Below, piece after piece: positions 15,197 to 24,487 of a stretch of 56,205 nt of DNA. How positions within the stretch are numbered: the stretch's first letter is position 1; the number at the start of each line of letters is the position of its first letter. Origin of the DNA: an uncultured Lachnospiraceae bacterium (lineage in GTDB: Bacteria; Bacillota; Clostridia; Lachnospirales; Lachnospiraceae). Below the pieces are notes generated by a model that did no database searches, was not told the origin of the DNA, and saw nothing but the letters and a program-made list of their open reading frames with translations. The stretch is taken from the NCBI GenBank assembly GCA_949471785.1, contig CASWRE010000019.1, forward strand, positions 1 to 56,205, written 5' to 3'. A program made the translations under genes and the position numbers.

Positions 15197-16762
15197 TTAT
15201 TCACTCTCTTCGGAATCTTCCTCATCTGAGCTGTCGGAGGATTTTTCCAGATCTGCCTTGGTCAGTTCCTCACCGTCGCATACCATATCGATCAGCCTGG
15301 CGGCCTTTTCTACGGTGGAATCGTCGGGAATCATCACATAAGCTTTATGGCCCGGGCTGGAAAACGTGGATTCATTGGCGTCCGTACCCGTCACACTGTA
15401 GGCAAGGACATTCCAGGAAGCCATATCATCCATCTGCATTTTCACCAGCGCCTGAATCTGTTTGGACGTCAGATTCGTCTCAAAGCTGCCGGAAATACTT
15501 TTCATGACATCCGCGTAATTAGTCAACAAAGCCATCGACTGTACCTTTTTAAATACACCCTGGATCACTTTCATTTGATTGATACCGCGCTGGCGATCTC
15601 CGCTGGCAAAAGCGTGACGCTCACGGGCAAAAGCTAGGGCCGCTCCGCCGTCCAGCTCATTCGTGCCCTCCCTGAACGTGTAGGAATCTCTGTCACTCTG
15701 AGAGCAGGCCTGCCATCCGGCGGTAAAGGCTACGTCTGAATCCACCTCAATACCGTCCAGCGCATTAACGATATCCTTAAATCCGGTGAAATTCACCTTA
15801 AAATACAGGGACAGATCGGTACCATAAAGCTTGCCCAGCGTGTCCATGGACACATCCACGCCATAAATCCCCGCATGGGTCAGCTTATCCTTTTCTCCGC
15901 CCGAGTTGGACAGCGGAATATAATAATCCCGGGGCGTAGAAATCAGTATTACCTGCTTGGTAACCGGATTGATCGTAGCCAAAATGTTGACGTCGCTGCG
16001 GCCTTTGGTCGATATACTTCCGGACTGATCACATCCGCTGATATAGACAGTAAAAGGCGTCGTACAGATCTCGTCGGCTGGCAGGAATTCCTCAGCGGAG
16101 ACAACTTCTGATTCCTTGCTCACAGACTCCAACACACGGGTTTCCGTCTTGAAATCACTGTAAGCTTCCATGTCCTCCAGCACATCCACGTATGCCTGGT
16201 TAATAATCGCAGCGCCTACCTCCTTTGCATACAGCGCCGCGGCCAGGGCCTGTATGTCGTCATATTCCTGGAGCGTCAGCGGAGTGCCTGTCTTACTCTC
16301 TGCCTCGGAAACCGCGTAATCCGTATTTTCACGATCCATGGAACCAAGTACGCCAAAAGTATAATCCGCCGCATCCATGATAGACTGAGCAGGATCGTCA
16401 CTCAATACATAGTAATTGATTTCATCTACTTCCCTGGTGCCGCTGGTGATGTCCGACAACATGGTGTTGGTATGCAGCAGCATATTACAGCCGTACCCCA
16501 AACCCAAAATCAGGAAAAGAGCCAAAAATTTGCCGATAATACCGCTGATTAGCCACCTCTGCAGGATCAAATTGATCAGTACCAGTATCAGCAGCACTAA
16601 AATAACAATCAAAATATTATCCAACTCCAGAAAATTGGATACATATAAAATCCCGCAAAATATCACTGATACGAGCAACTGCAAGGCGACCAGTATCAGC
16701 CCCAGTATTTTTGATATTATTTTACCCACACTATATCCCTTTCTGTACTTTGTCTTACTCAC
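15197..16762 (-). CDS. LytR-CpsA-Psr (LCP) family cell-wall polymer ligase
   Basis: LCP enzymes transfer undecaprenyl-linked polymers (teichoic acid, capsule) to peptidoglycan outside the membrane. Three hydrophobic helices occupy residues 15-100. The LCP core starts near residue 235 (TVYISGCDQSGSI) with the arginines that bind the pyrophosphate: GRSDVNILATI, STPRDYYIPL and FARERHAFASGDRQRGINQ. The tail is acidic and Ser/Glu-rich. At 521 residues it is longer than typical because of the extra helices and a ~130-residue extracytoplasmic insert. The start is GTG at 16762; an in-frame stop lies two codons before it and no ribosome binding site is visible. Divergent from the LtaS-like gene, which fits a shared envelope role. 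Confidence 0.87.
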   Translation of the reverse strand: MSKTKYRKGYSVGKIISKILGLILVALQLLVSVIFCGILYVSNFLELDNILIVILVLLILVLINLILQRWLISGIIGKFLALFLILGLGYGCNMLLHTNTMLSDITSGTREVDEINYYVLSDDPAQSIMDAADYTFGVLGSMDRENTDYAVSEAESKTGTPLTLQEYDDIQALAAALYAKEVGAAIINQAYVDVLEDMEAYSDFKTETRVLESVSKESEVVSAEEFLPADEICTTPFTVYISGCDQSGSISTKGRSDVNILATINPVTKQVILISTPRDYYIPLSNSGGEKDKLTHAGIYGVDVSMDTLGKLYGTDLSLYFKVNFTGFKDIVNALDGIEVDSDVAFTAGWQACSQSDRDSYTFREGTNELDGGAALAFARERHAFASGDRQRGINQMKVIQGVFKKVQSMALLTNYADVMKSISGSFETNLTSKQIQALVKMQMDDMASWNVLAYSVTGTDANESTFSSPGHKAYVMIPDDSTVEKAARLIDMVCDGEELTKADLEKSSDSSDEEDSEESE

Positions 16763-16909
16763 TGTTTATAATTAATTTCAGCACAAATTTCTATTCATCT
16801 TACCACTAATTTTTTTATTTGTAAATCACACTTCATTATATTTTAGTTTTTTTTGCAAAAAACAGGGTAATTAACTCGAAAAAGTAAAGTTCGCAAAGCG
16901 AGGATCGGC

Positions 16910-19066
16910 ATGGAATTTCTTGACAAAATAGTAAACACTTACACAAGAGTGATACGGAAATGGAATAAGTGGGACATATTTCCCCGCGAAAAACTTTATA
17001 CAAACATCGCGTATTTCTCTATTTTTATTGTCTACATGGAAATTTCCTTCCATATTATAATGTTCCGCAATCTGCCCCTCACCACGATCTATCCGATTCT
17101 GTTTTCTCTCTCCTTGGGAACGCTGCTGGGTACTGCCTGTGAGACATTCTCCAGAGACGTCAATCGGCGATTTATGATTGCCGTCACGATAATGATCTGC
17201 GTGCTGTTTTGCGCGGAAGTCATCTACAAAAATGTGTTCCAGACTTATTTCGCGTTATTCGGCGTACTGACAGTGGCCAGCCAGGCCATGGATTATCTGA
17301 ACATCGTGTTTTCCACAATAATCCGTTCTTTGTTTCCGCTGATCTTCCTATTTATCATACCCATAGGGTTTGTTATAAAATTTTCCGAAAAATTCATCAA
17401 TGACAGGCAAATGGTATCACTTACCAATCTGTGCCGGGCCATGGGCATACATCTGTTTATGCTGATATGTCTTTTCATCGGCGGCCGTGAGATATATTCT
17501 CCCTTTGACTTATATTTTAACAGCCAGGCCGTGGATAATTCTGTGGATGCCCTGGGCGTTATGGTCACCACCTTTCTGTCCGGAAAAAACACACTGACCG
17601 GCCAGACGGGCGCTACACGCATCGCGGAGGAATCTCCGGTTAACAATACCCGGACCACCGCCACATCCCTGTCGGCCAGAAACACGACGCCGGATATCTT
17701 CCGAACGGCTGTCGATACCTCTCCCAATATTCTGGATATTGATTTTGATAAAATTCTCTCGGATTCCGGATATGACAAGAATGTGGCCTCTCTCTGCGAA
17801 TACATACAGAGCAAACCGGGTACAAATAGAAACCAGTATACCGGAATGTTTAAAGGCTATAATCTGATCTGGATCACCGCCGAGGGACTGGACAAATATG
17901 CCGTTACTCCGGAATGGACGCCCACACTGTATAAACTGGCAACAGAAGGCTTTGTATTTACCAATTATTTCTCCCCTCTCTGGTACGGCAGTACCTCCGG
18001 CGGCGAATGGGCCAATCTGACCGGAACCGTACCGAACAACGGCTCTTATGTGGCTATGGAAAAATCCGGCGACCTGGGCCTGAATATGCTGTTCACGGCG
18101 GGCCGTCAGGCAGCACGGCTGGGATACACCGTCACGGGATGGCACAATAATGATTATACGTATTACAACCGGGACAAATCCTTTCCCAATATGGGCTATG
18201 ACTGGTACGGAACGGGACATGGCTACATCCCGGAAGTACGCGAAGACTCCGGCAAGGCGCTCTGGCCTCAGTCCGACGTGCGTCTGATCGATCAAAGCTT
18301 TTCCGCCTACGCCGGGTCGGAACCCTTTATGACTTACTACATGAGCGTCAGCGGCCATGTGGAATATAATTTTTCCGGAAACGCCATATGCCGAAAAAAC
18401 AAAGACAGGGTAACCGGCCTCCCCTGCTCCGAAAAAGCAAAAGCCTATATCGCCTGCCAGATGGAGCTGGATCTGGCCATACAAAAATTACTGCAAAAAC
18501 TGGAAGCGGCCGGACTATCTGACCGCACACTGATCGTACTGGCGCCGGATCATGTCCCCTACAACGACATGGATCTCATAGACGAACTGTCCGGATCACC
18601 CAAGGACGAGATTAATGCCTACCGAAACACACTGATCATCTACTCCCCTTCCATGAGACAGCCTATCACCGTAAACAAATACTGTTCCTCCGTGGACATT
18701 CTGCCCACCGTCTCCAACTTGATGGGCTGGTATTATGATTCACGTATGTTGATCGGCCAGGATATCCTGTCGGATACGGAACAGTTTATTATGTTTCCCG
18801 GACTGAGCTTCATAACAGAGCGCTGCATCTATAATGCAAAAACAAAAACTGTGAGCAGCTTTGACGGCTGCGTCGTAGACGATGAATACCTGACAGCCAT
18901 GAAAAAAAGGGCATACAACTGGTATACCCTGTCTGATCTGATTTTTTCCACGGATTTCTATCAATACGTGGAGCCTCAAATGCCAGAAGTGACAGCCCGC
19001 ACAGAACAGACTGCCGCCGTCGTTCCCCATGGCAGGACGGGCAGCGGCAGACACTCCTGCCGTTAA
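16910..19066 (+). CDS. LtaS-like sulfatase-fold membrane phosphotransferase
   Basis: Lipoteichoic-acid-synthase-like protein, 718 residues. Five or so membrane helices in the first ~215 residues are followed by an extracellular linker and an alkaline-phosphatase/sulfatase domain. Visible active-site elements are NLIWITAEGLD (metal-binding Glu), the nucleophile Thr region YGSTSGGEWANLTG, GWHNNDYTYYNRD, MSVSGHVEY and LAPDHVPYND. Family members polymerise glycerol phosphate from phosphatidylglycerol or add phosphoglycerol to surface glycans; which one applies here is not readable. GAGGA lies about 8 bases before the ATG. Head-to-head with an LCP gene. Confidence 0.85.
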   Translation: MEFLDKIVNTYTRVIRKWNKWDIFPREKLYTNIAYFSIFIVYMEISFHIIMFRNLPLTTIYPILFSLSLGTLLGTACETFSRDVNRRFMIAVTIMICVLFCAEVIYKNVFQTYFALFGVLTVASQAMDYLNIVFSTIIRSLFPLIFLFIIPIGFVIKFSEKFINDRQMVSLTNLCRAMGIHLFMLICLFIGGREIYSPFDLYFNSQAVDNSVDALGVMVTTFLSGKNTLTGQTGATRIAEESPVNNTRTTATSLSARNTTPDIFRTAVDTSPNILDIDFDKILSDSGYDKNVASLCEYIQSKPGTNRNQYTGMFKGYNLIWITAEGLDKYAVTPEWTPTLYKLATEGFVFTNYFSPLWYGSTSGGEWANLTGTVPNNGSYVAMEKSGDLGLNMLFTAGRQAARLGYTVTGWHNNDYTYYNRDKSFPNMGYDWYGTGHGYIPEVREDSGKALWPQSDVRLIDQSFSAYAGSEPFMTYYMSVSGHVEYNFSGNAICRKNKDRVTGLPCSEKAKAYIACQMELDLAIQKLLQKLEAAGLSDRTLIVLAPDHVPYNDMDLIDELSGSPKDEINAYRNTLIIYSPSMRQPITVNKYCSSVDILPTVSNLMGWYYDSRMLIGQDILSDTEQFIMFPGLSFITERCIYNAKTKTVSSFDGCVVDDEYLTAMKKRAYNWYTLSDLIFSTDFYQYVEPQMPEVTARTEQTAAVVPHGRTGSGRHSCR

Positions 19067-19084
19067 GCTGGGAAGCGGCGTCCA

Positions 19085-19747
19085 TTAAGACATCCCGCAC
19101 AGCATTTCCTCCAGCTCCCCGGCATTTGAGGCCAGCCTGCAGGCTCCTCTCTCCTTTAGGAGAGCGGAGTCCCGAAATCCCCAGGACACAGAGATCACAT
19201 CCATAGGGACATTGGCGGCTGTCTCCAGATCCACCTCCGAGTCCCCTACATAAACGGCCGTCTCCACGTCCGCCCCCAGCCGTTCCAGAGCCGCCAGCAC
19301 AGTGTCGGGAGCCGGCTTCTTCCGTATCGTCTCCCGCTCGCCGATGGCCACGTCGATCAATCCGTCAAAATAAATCTCCCGTAAGGTATTCACTGCAAAA
19401 TCCGCCTTGTTCGACACAATGGCCAGCCCATATCCTTTGCTTTTAAGCCGGGCCAACAGCTCCAGGACTCCCGGATAGGGCCTGGTCCTGTCATTGCAGT
19501 GCAGTCCGTAATCCTTCCGGAATTCCTGATAAATACGATCAAATTCCGGATGCGCATGTCCTCCCGGCACTGCCCGCTCCATCAGGCGGAGCACACCGTT
19601 CCCCACAAAACGCCGCACCTCATCTTTACTGCGCAGAGGAAGCCCGTATTTCGTGAGCGCCGCGTTCACACTGGCTGTCAGATCATCCAATGTATCCAAA
19701 AGCGTACCGTCCAGATCAAAGATAACCGTTCTGTATTTTCTCTTCAT
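19085..19747 (-). CDS. gph: HAD-superfamily phosphatase, phosphoglycolate phosphatase-like
   Basis: Cytoplasmic HAD hydrolase, subfamily IA, 220 residues. Motif I is FDLDGTLLDT (nucleophile and acid Asp), motif II is VSNKADF, motif III Lys is in RKKPAPDT, and motif IV is YVGDSEVDLETA. The cap domain is helical, as in phosphoglycolate phosphatase and PpaX. The substrate is not certain. The ATG at 19747 is used because GAGGAAG lies 8 bases upstream; it starts two bases after the greA stop, so the genes are coupled. Confidence 0.88.
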   Translation of the reverse strand: MKRKYRTVIFDLDGTLLDTLDDLTASVNAALTKYGLPLRSKDEVRRFVGNGVLRLMERAVPGGHAHPEFDRIYQEFRKDYGLHCNDRTRPYPGVLELLARLKSKGYGLAIVSNKADFAVNTLREIYFDGLIDVAIGERETIRKKPAPDTVLAALERLGADVETAVYVGDSEVDLETAANVPMDVISVSWGFRDSALLKERGACRLASNAGELEEMLCGMS

Positions 19748-19749
19748 AA

Positions 19750-20247
19750 TCAAAACTTCCTCAATGCCATCTCTTTATCGCAGGCCCGGATACTGCGTAT
19801 TTCCACATAATATCCTGCGCCCGGTTTGATTTCTACATAAACCCTGTCCCCGCAGACATGACCGCGTATCGCCTGGCCCAGAGGAGATTCTATACTGATC
19901 CGGTTGTCCAGGGAATTTCCCAGCACCGTCGTTACCAGCGTGTACTCTTCCGTCTCGTCTTCATCCTCAAAATACAGCTCCACCGTCTTATTTAACCCCA
20001 CTTCATCTCCGGCGGACGTATCGGAAATCACTTCGGCGTTTCGAATATACCGCTCCAAATAACGGATGCGGCTCTCATTTTTATTTTTGAACTGTTTAGC
20101 GGCGTAGTATTCAAAGTTCTCGCTCAGATCTCCCTGGGCCCGGGCCTCCTTTACCGCCTCCAAAGCCTCTTTGCGCACCACCAGTTTACGGTGCTCAATC
20201 TCTTCTTCCATCTTTTTGATGTCCGACGCTGTTACCTGATGCTTCAT
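19750..20247 (-). CDS. greA: Transcription elongation factor GreA/GreB family
   Basis: Rescues backtracked RNA polymerase by stimulating transcript cleavage. The N-terminal coiled coil holds the acidic tip (ARAQGDLSENFEYYAAKQ, with the conserved Asp-Leu-Ser-Glu-Asn), and the C-terminal FKBP-like domain holds SIESPLGQAIRGHVCGD. It is 165 residues, slightly long. Two adjacent ATG codons follow AGGAGGAGT; the second (20247) has the better spacing. First gene of a greA-gph pair, divergent from the gene at 20415. Confidence 0.93.
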   Translation of the reverse strand: MKHQVTASDIKKMEEEIEHRKLVVRKEALEAVKEARAQGDLSENFEYYAAKQFKNKNESRIRYLERYIRNAEVISDTSAGDEVGLNKTVELYFEDEDETEEYTLVTTVLGNSLDNRISIESPLGQAIRGHVCGDRVYVEIKPGAGYYVEIRSIRACDKEMALRKF

Positions 20248-20414
20248 CATACTCCTCCTCTGTTACGTTTTCGACACTTCCAGCATTATAACAGAAATCC
20301 CGCGTCTAAGGTGATTATTTTCCCATTTTTTTGTTTTCTCCCGAAAGACAATATGATATGATAACAAAAAACAACTGACAACCCCGGAAAAATATTCGTT
20401 GTGGAGGAACCGAT

Positions 20415-20858
20415 ATGATCTGGAAAGACGCTGTATTTCAGGCGCTGGATGCGCAGAAGCTTTTTGAAGACGACGCGCATCGTTCACGCTTCAAAGAATT
20501 GACAGACTGTTATGCAGGCGCGGCTTTTTTTACTAAAGGGCTCTGCAAATGCATGTATCTGTCCTGCTGGGATGACGAGCACTTTTTCATTATGCTGGAC
20601 ATGCTGAACCAGCTCAGCCTGAAAGCCAATATGAATCTGGATGATATGCATGAAAATGGAGAACTGATGGCAGAAGAAAAAACAGACTATGAAAATTATG
20701 TTATGCGCCTTTCCTGCGCATTTCTGATGAACCGGCCCTTTGACAGGGAGAGCCTGCCCGATGACCTGGAGCCGGAAGGACGGCATATTATTGACCGGGC
20801 GCTCCAGGCTTCTGCCGTTATTGACCGTGTGGAAGGAATGGAGTATACGCCGTCATGA
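20415..20858 (+). CDS. Conserved-looking small acidic protein of unknown function
   Basis: Not recognised. It has 147 residues, is soluble and acidic, with several Cys and Met (GLCKCMYLSCWDDEHFFIMLDMLNQ), and no membrane segment or signal. The ribosome binding site TGGAGGA is strong. The last four bases ATGA overlap the start of the PucR-type regulator, so translation is coupled and the two products probably act together, perhaps as sensor and regulator. No function is proposed. Confidence 0.65.
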   Translation: MIWKDAVFQALDAQKLFEDDAHRSRFKELTDCYAGAAFFTKGLCKCMYLSCWDDEHFFIMLDMLNQLSLKANMNLDDMHENGELMAEEKTDYENYVMRLSCAFLMNRPFDRESLPDDLEPEGRHIIDRALQASAVIDRVEGMEYTPS

Positions 20859-22375
20859 AAATCAGCATATCCGTATTATACGAAAATATGACCCGCTGGA
20901 AGCCCAAGCTCCTTGGGCATTCCGGACGGGACGCTATGATCTACAGTGGTCTGTACTGCGCAGCGGATCAGATCACGGATATCCCGGGAAAAATCCTGTT
21001 CGGCGAGCCGGCTCTCTTTCCCGGAACTCTCAAGGATAAGGCCGTCATTTCTTTCGGGCGGCTCCCCGAGGAGCTGGCTGTCCACAATACCCTCCTGGTT
21101 TTCCCCGATGACAGCAGCCGATCCGCTGTCTACCAAGAAATCGAACTGCTTTTTGCCCGCTATGAAGAATGGGACGACAGCCTGCACAGGGCGCTGGTGG
21201 AGAGAAAAAGTATTCAGCACATGCTGGAGCTCAGCACCACGATCCTGGAGAATCCTATCTACGTCCATGACCGGAACTTTGCTCTGCTGGGCAGCGTCAA
21301 TATGCATGAGGATCAGAACGGCTGGGAATACGACCAGCGGAACCAGCAGTACATCCTTTCCCTGGAAATCATGAACGATTACAAACTGGACGAGGCTTAT
21401 CAAGCCACTATGTCCATCGACGGCCCAGATATTTTTTCCGACACGATTTTTGGCTACCGCATTCTCTACCGAAATCTGCGCACCGAGGGAGCCTGGTACG
21501 GCAGACTCTGTGTCAACGAACTGAAGCGCAAATTCCGCCGGAGCGATTTCGCCCTCCTGTCCCATCTGTCCGATATGCTGCTCATGTCTCTGGAAATGGG
21601 GCACGCCCACGTCTCTCCTAATACACGAGAACTGGAAAACGCATTTTTAAAGCTGATCGCCAGCGGAAACCTCGAAAAAACGCCGCTGTTTAACGCGCTG
21701 GTACAATACGGCTGGGACACAAAAGACGAGTATTTCTGCGCCGTACTCCAGACGGAATACAGGGATACGCGGACCAACGCTATCGCCTATACATGCCGAA
21801 AGCTGTACGACATGTTCCCCTACTCCTGCATTTTTTCCTACCACGATAAAATCGTTCTTGTGGTCAACACTTCTCAGGGACGCCTGACCATCCATGAATT
21901 TGCCCGTCAACTGGCCGTATTTCTGCGGGAAGGACTGTTCCGGGCAGGGATCAGCTCTGTGGGCAGAGATTTTTCTCAGCTGGCAGATTATTATAAGCAG
22001 GCTCTGGAGGTTTATGATCTGGGCAGCCAGAAAGATCCCTCTTTCTGGCAGTACTGTTTTGACGATTATGTATTGCCCTACATTTTCCGCCAGTCCATCC
22101 GGGAACTGCCGGCCCATCTACTGTGCCGCAAGGAACTGTTCCTGCTCCGCGCGTACGATGAGGAACACCGCACAGATTTTTTCAAGACTTTAAAAGTCTA
22201 CCTTGAGCAGAATATGAATATCTCCCATACCTCAGAAGCTCTGATCATCCACAGGAGTACGCTGCTGTACCGCCTGGAACGCATTCGGGCCCTGACCGGT
22301 ATGAATCTGAACACACCCAAGCTCCGCTTCAGTCTGCTCTATTCCTATTATCTCATAGAAGATCAGGAGCTGTGA
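20855..22375 (+). CDS. PucR/CdaR-family transcriptional regulator
   Basis: Transcriptional regulator of 506 residues. The C-terminus carries the PucR/CdaR helix-turn-helix (MNISHTSEALIIHRSTLLYR, then LERIRALTGMNLNTPKLRFSLLYSYYL) preceded by a degenerate nucleotide-cyclase-like GGDEF-related region. The N-terminal ~250 residues have no clear enzyme motif and probably sense a ligand. Family members control catabolism of purines, sugar acids or amino acids. It starts inside the previous gene (ATGA overlap), and its last 13 bases overlap the end of the convergent methyltransferase gene. Confidence 0.83.
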   Translation: MKISISVLYENMTRWKPKLLGHSGRDAMIYSGLYCAADQITDIPGKILFGEPALFPGTLKDKAVISFGRLPEELAVHNTLLVFPDDSSRSAVYQEIELLFARYEEWDDSLHRALVERKSIQHMLELSTTILENPIYVHDRNFALLGSVNMHEDQNGWEYDQRNQQYILSLEIMNDYKLDEAYQATMSIDGPDIFSDTIFGYRILYRNLRTEGAWYGRLCVNELKRKFRRSDFALLSHLSDMLLMSLEMGHAHVSPNTRELENAFLKLIASGNLEKTPLFNALVQYGWDTKDEYFCAVLQTEYRDTRTNAIAYTCRKLYDMFPYSCIFSYHDKIVLVVNTSQGRLTIHEFARQLAVFLREGLFRAGISSVGRDFSQLADYYKQALEVYDLGSQKDPSFWQYCFDDYVLPYIFRQSIRELPAHLLCRKELFLLRAYDEEHRTDFFKTLKVYLEQNMNISHTSEALIIHRSTLLYRLERIRALTGMNLNTPKLRFSLLYSYYLIEDQEL

Positions 22376-23532
22376 GGAATTTTCTCATGTTCAGAGAGAG
22401 TAAGAAGTCTGTACAGCGTTGGCTCTGCCCCGAATTCGGCCCGCAGGTTTTCCACTTCCGCCATGGCTTTTTCCTTCGCGAAGGCGCTTGTCCCGGTGCG
22501 AACGGCTCGGATCAGCAGATTCTTCGGCGTATGAGAGAGATCCACGAATTCCAGCAAACGAGTGTCATAGCCCTGGCTAATCAAAAGATTGGCACGGATA
22601 GCGTCGGTCATCAAAGCCGCCATACGTTCTTTCACGATCCCATAGCGCGTCAGCGTCCCGAAGCTTTCAGACCGGATCTGCCCGTTCAGTTCATGCTGGC
22701 AGCAGGGAACCGACAAGATCAGCTTTGCCTTCCATTTCACGGCGTTATACAGGGCATAATCTGTAGCCGTGTCGCACGCGTGAAGAGAAATGACGATATC
22801 CACGCCGCCATCGGGACAGTATCCCTGAATATCCCCTCTCTCAAAATGCAAGTTTGCATAACCATATTTTTCCGCCGTCTCGTTACAATGGCGAATCACA
22901 TCCTCTTTCAGATCCAGGCCGGTGATTTCCACATCCAATCCCCGCACATGGACCATGTAATAATACACGACAAAAGTCAGATAGGATTTCCCGCAGCCAA
23001 AATCCAATATGCGCAGCCTCCGCGCCAAATTCAGCTTATCCAGCTCATCATTTAAAAACTCCAGAAACCGATTAATCTGACGGAATTTGTCGTACATGCT
23101 GCGGACTACCCGGCCGTCGGCAGTAAAAATCCCCATGTCCACCAGAGGCGGCACAACGGTATTCTCCTCAATCAGATACCGCTTCTTCCGATTATGCGTC
23201 ATCTTCACCGGCGGCGCCTGAATACTTTTCTTCTTATTATACAGAATTTTCCCCTTTTTCGTGATCCGCAGAGCATACTCCCATGTACCATCCCAGGCGT
23301 GAAGCTGCGTGTAGGCTGTTTCCATCAATCTCAGCAGCAGCCCTGCCAGGCAATCCGCTTCTAGATTCTCATGAAACACCTGCGTACTGGTATAATTCTC
23401 ACACTGATACGCCCGGCCGATCTGCCGGATAACCGTTTTCACATATTTCCCTTTTCCTGACGGCGCGCTGAGCACACATTGATAAGGCCCGTTTTCTGCG
23501 CAGGCCTGTATATATTCCTGTAATGTCTCCAT
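22363..23532 (-). CDS. SAM-dependent methyltransferase (Methyltransf_32-like)
   Basis: Class I methyltransferase of 389 residues with a long N-terminal extension (about 165 residues). SAM-binding motif I is ILDFGCGKSYLTF, with the acidic ribose contact in EITGLDLKEDV. Downstream motifs DIVISLHACDTATDYAL and SVPCCQHEL are hallmarks of the GSTCD/Methyltransf_32 type, whose substrates (RNA or protein) are poorly known. The basic N-terminal part (KYVKTVIRQIGRAY, MTHNRKKRYL) would suit RNA binding; this is inference. The ATG at 23532 has AAAAGGA just upstream. It follows pheA closely and is probably co-transcribed. Confidence 0.8.
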   Translation of the reverse strand: METLQEYIQACAENGPYQCVLSAPSGKGKYVKTVIRQIGRAYQCENYTSTQVFHENLEADCLAGLLLRLMETAYTQLHAWDGTWEYALRITKKGKILYNKKKSIQAPPVKMTHNRKKRYLIEENTVVPPLVDMGIFTADGRVVRSMYDKFRQINRFLEFLNDELDKLNLARRLRILDFGCGKSYLTFVVYYYMVHVRGLDVEITGLDLKEDVIRHCNETAEKYGYANLHFERGDIQGYCPDGGVDIVISLHACDTATDYALYNAVKWKAKLILSVPCCQHELNGQIRSESFGTLTRYGIVKERMAALMTDAIRANLLISQGYDTRLLEFVDLSHTPKNLLIRAVRTGTSAFAKEKAMAEVENLRAEFGAEPTLYRLLTLSEHEKIPHSS

Positions 23533-23542
23533 AATAATCCTT

Positions 23543-24442
23543 TTACTCAAAATCCCCCTGACAATTATAACTTCCCAAAAGCTGCAACGCCCCCGTCTCC
23601 CGGTAAAGCTGACAGATCAACGCCCGCGAATTTTTCTCCGCCAGATTTGTTCCCATCTCCACAAAGAAACGGTAATTCCATCCTTCCTCCTCGCGGAAGG
23701 GAACAGAATGGATCTCCGTCAAATTGATGCCGTAATCGGCAATCATTGAGAGGATGTTGGCCAGCGATCCGCTGCTGTTCGGACAGACAAAGACCAGTTT
23801 CAGCCGATTGTGCTCCGGGCAAACCACCAGCTCTTTACCGAAAAGCACTGCCTTCCGGCGAACATTCTCCCTCTGCAGAATCTTACACTTACGGATATAC
23901 AGTCCGCACCGGACCAGCAGCCCGTTCAGCCCGTCGGACACGCCGCCGCCAATCTCCTCCAGTATACCCATCCCGGCGTCGGCTTTCCCTTCCAGAATCC
24001 GGCGTCCCATCGCTTCGTAACCATCTGCCGTCTCCAGAGAGACGCCGGCGGGCAGATCAAAAGCCGTCCTCCTCTCATCTGCAGAGCCGGGCGACCACAA
24101 TTCCCTGTCCAAAACCGCCACACATTCACATAAAGGCTCCTCGGTTCCGTATTCGTAGGGAAACCCGCCTCTGAGCTCCAGCATACGTTTATATTGATAC
24201 TTTCGGCTGACCGCAATCATCCGCTTGATGAAAGCCCGGTATTCCATTACCAGCTCCCCATCCATACCTGCGCACTGTTTCTCAATCATGGCCGCTTCCC
24301 GATCCGGCTTGAAAATCACGTCCCCATTTTCCGCTTTGATCTGCGCCACACGCTCTGCCAGCTCCATCCGCTCCACAAACAGCTTCCTGATCTCACCGTC
24401 CACACGGTCGATATCTCTCCTCACTCCGTCTAGTGCAGCCAT
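23543..24442 (-). CDS. pheA: Chorismate mutase / ACT protein with atypical prephenate dehydratase region
   Basis: Phenylalanine-pathway protein of 299 residues. Residues 1-90 are an AroQ-type chorismate mutase (VRRDIDRVDGEIRKLFVERMELAERVAQIKAEN, split here: IDRVDGEIRKLFVERMELA; YRAFIKRMIAVSRKYQ). Residues about 213-292 are an ACT regulatory domain (LVFVCPNSSGSLANILSMIA, GINLTEIHSVPFRE). The middle is only about 115 residues instead of the usual ~180, and I find neither the GPxGTFS start nor the TTRF motif of prephenate dehydratase. It may therefore only make prephenate or be regulatory. GGGAGG precedes the ATG. Confidence 0.75.
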   Translation of the reverse strand: MAALDGVRRDIDRVDGEIRKLFVERMELAERVAQIKAENGDVIFKPDREAAMIEKQCAGMDGELVMEYRAFIKRMIAVSRKYQYKRMLELRGGFPYEYGTEEPLCECVAVLDRELWSPGSADERRTAFDLPAGVSLETADGYEAMGRRILEGKADAGMGILEEIGGGVSDGLNGLLVRCGLYIRKCKILQRENVRRKAVLFGKELVVCPEHNRLKLVFVCPNSSGSLANILSMIADYGINLTEIHSVPFREEEGWNYRFFVEMGTNLAEKNSRALICQLYRETGALQLLGSYNCQGDFE

Positions 24443-24487
24443 CTCTATCCTCCCTGTAACCTGAACGTTTTTTACCTTGCGCTGCCC

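Noticed and set aside
17510..18484. Minus-strand open frame opposite the LtaS-like gene
   Set aside because: Antisense shadow without start site or recognisable motif.
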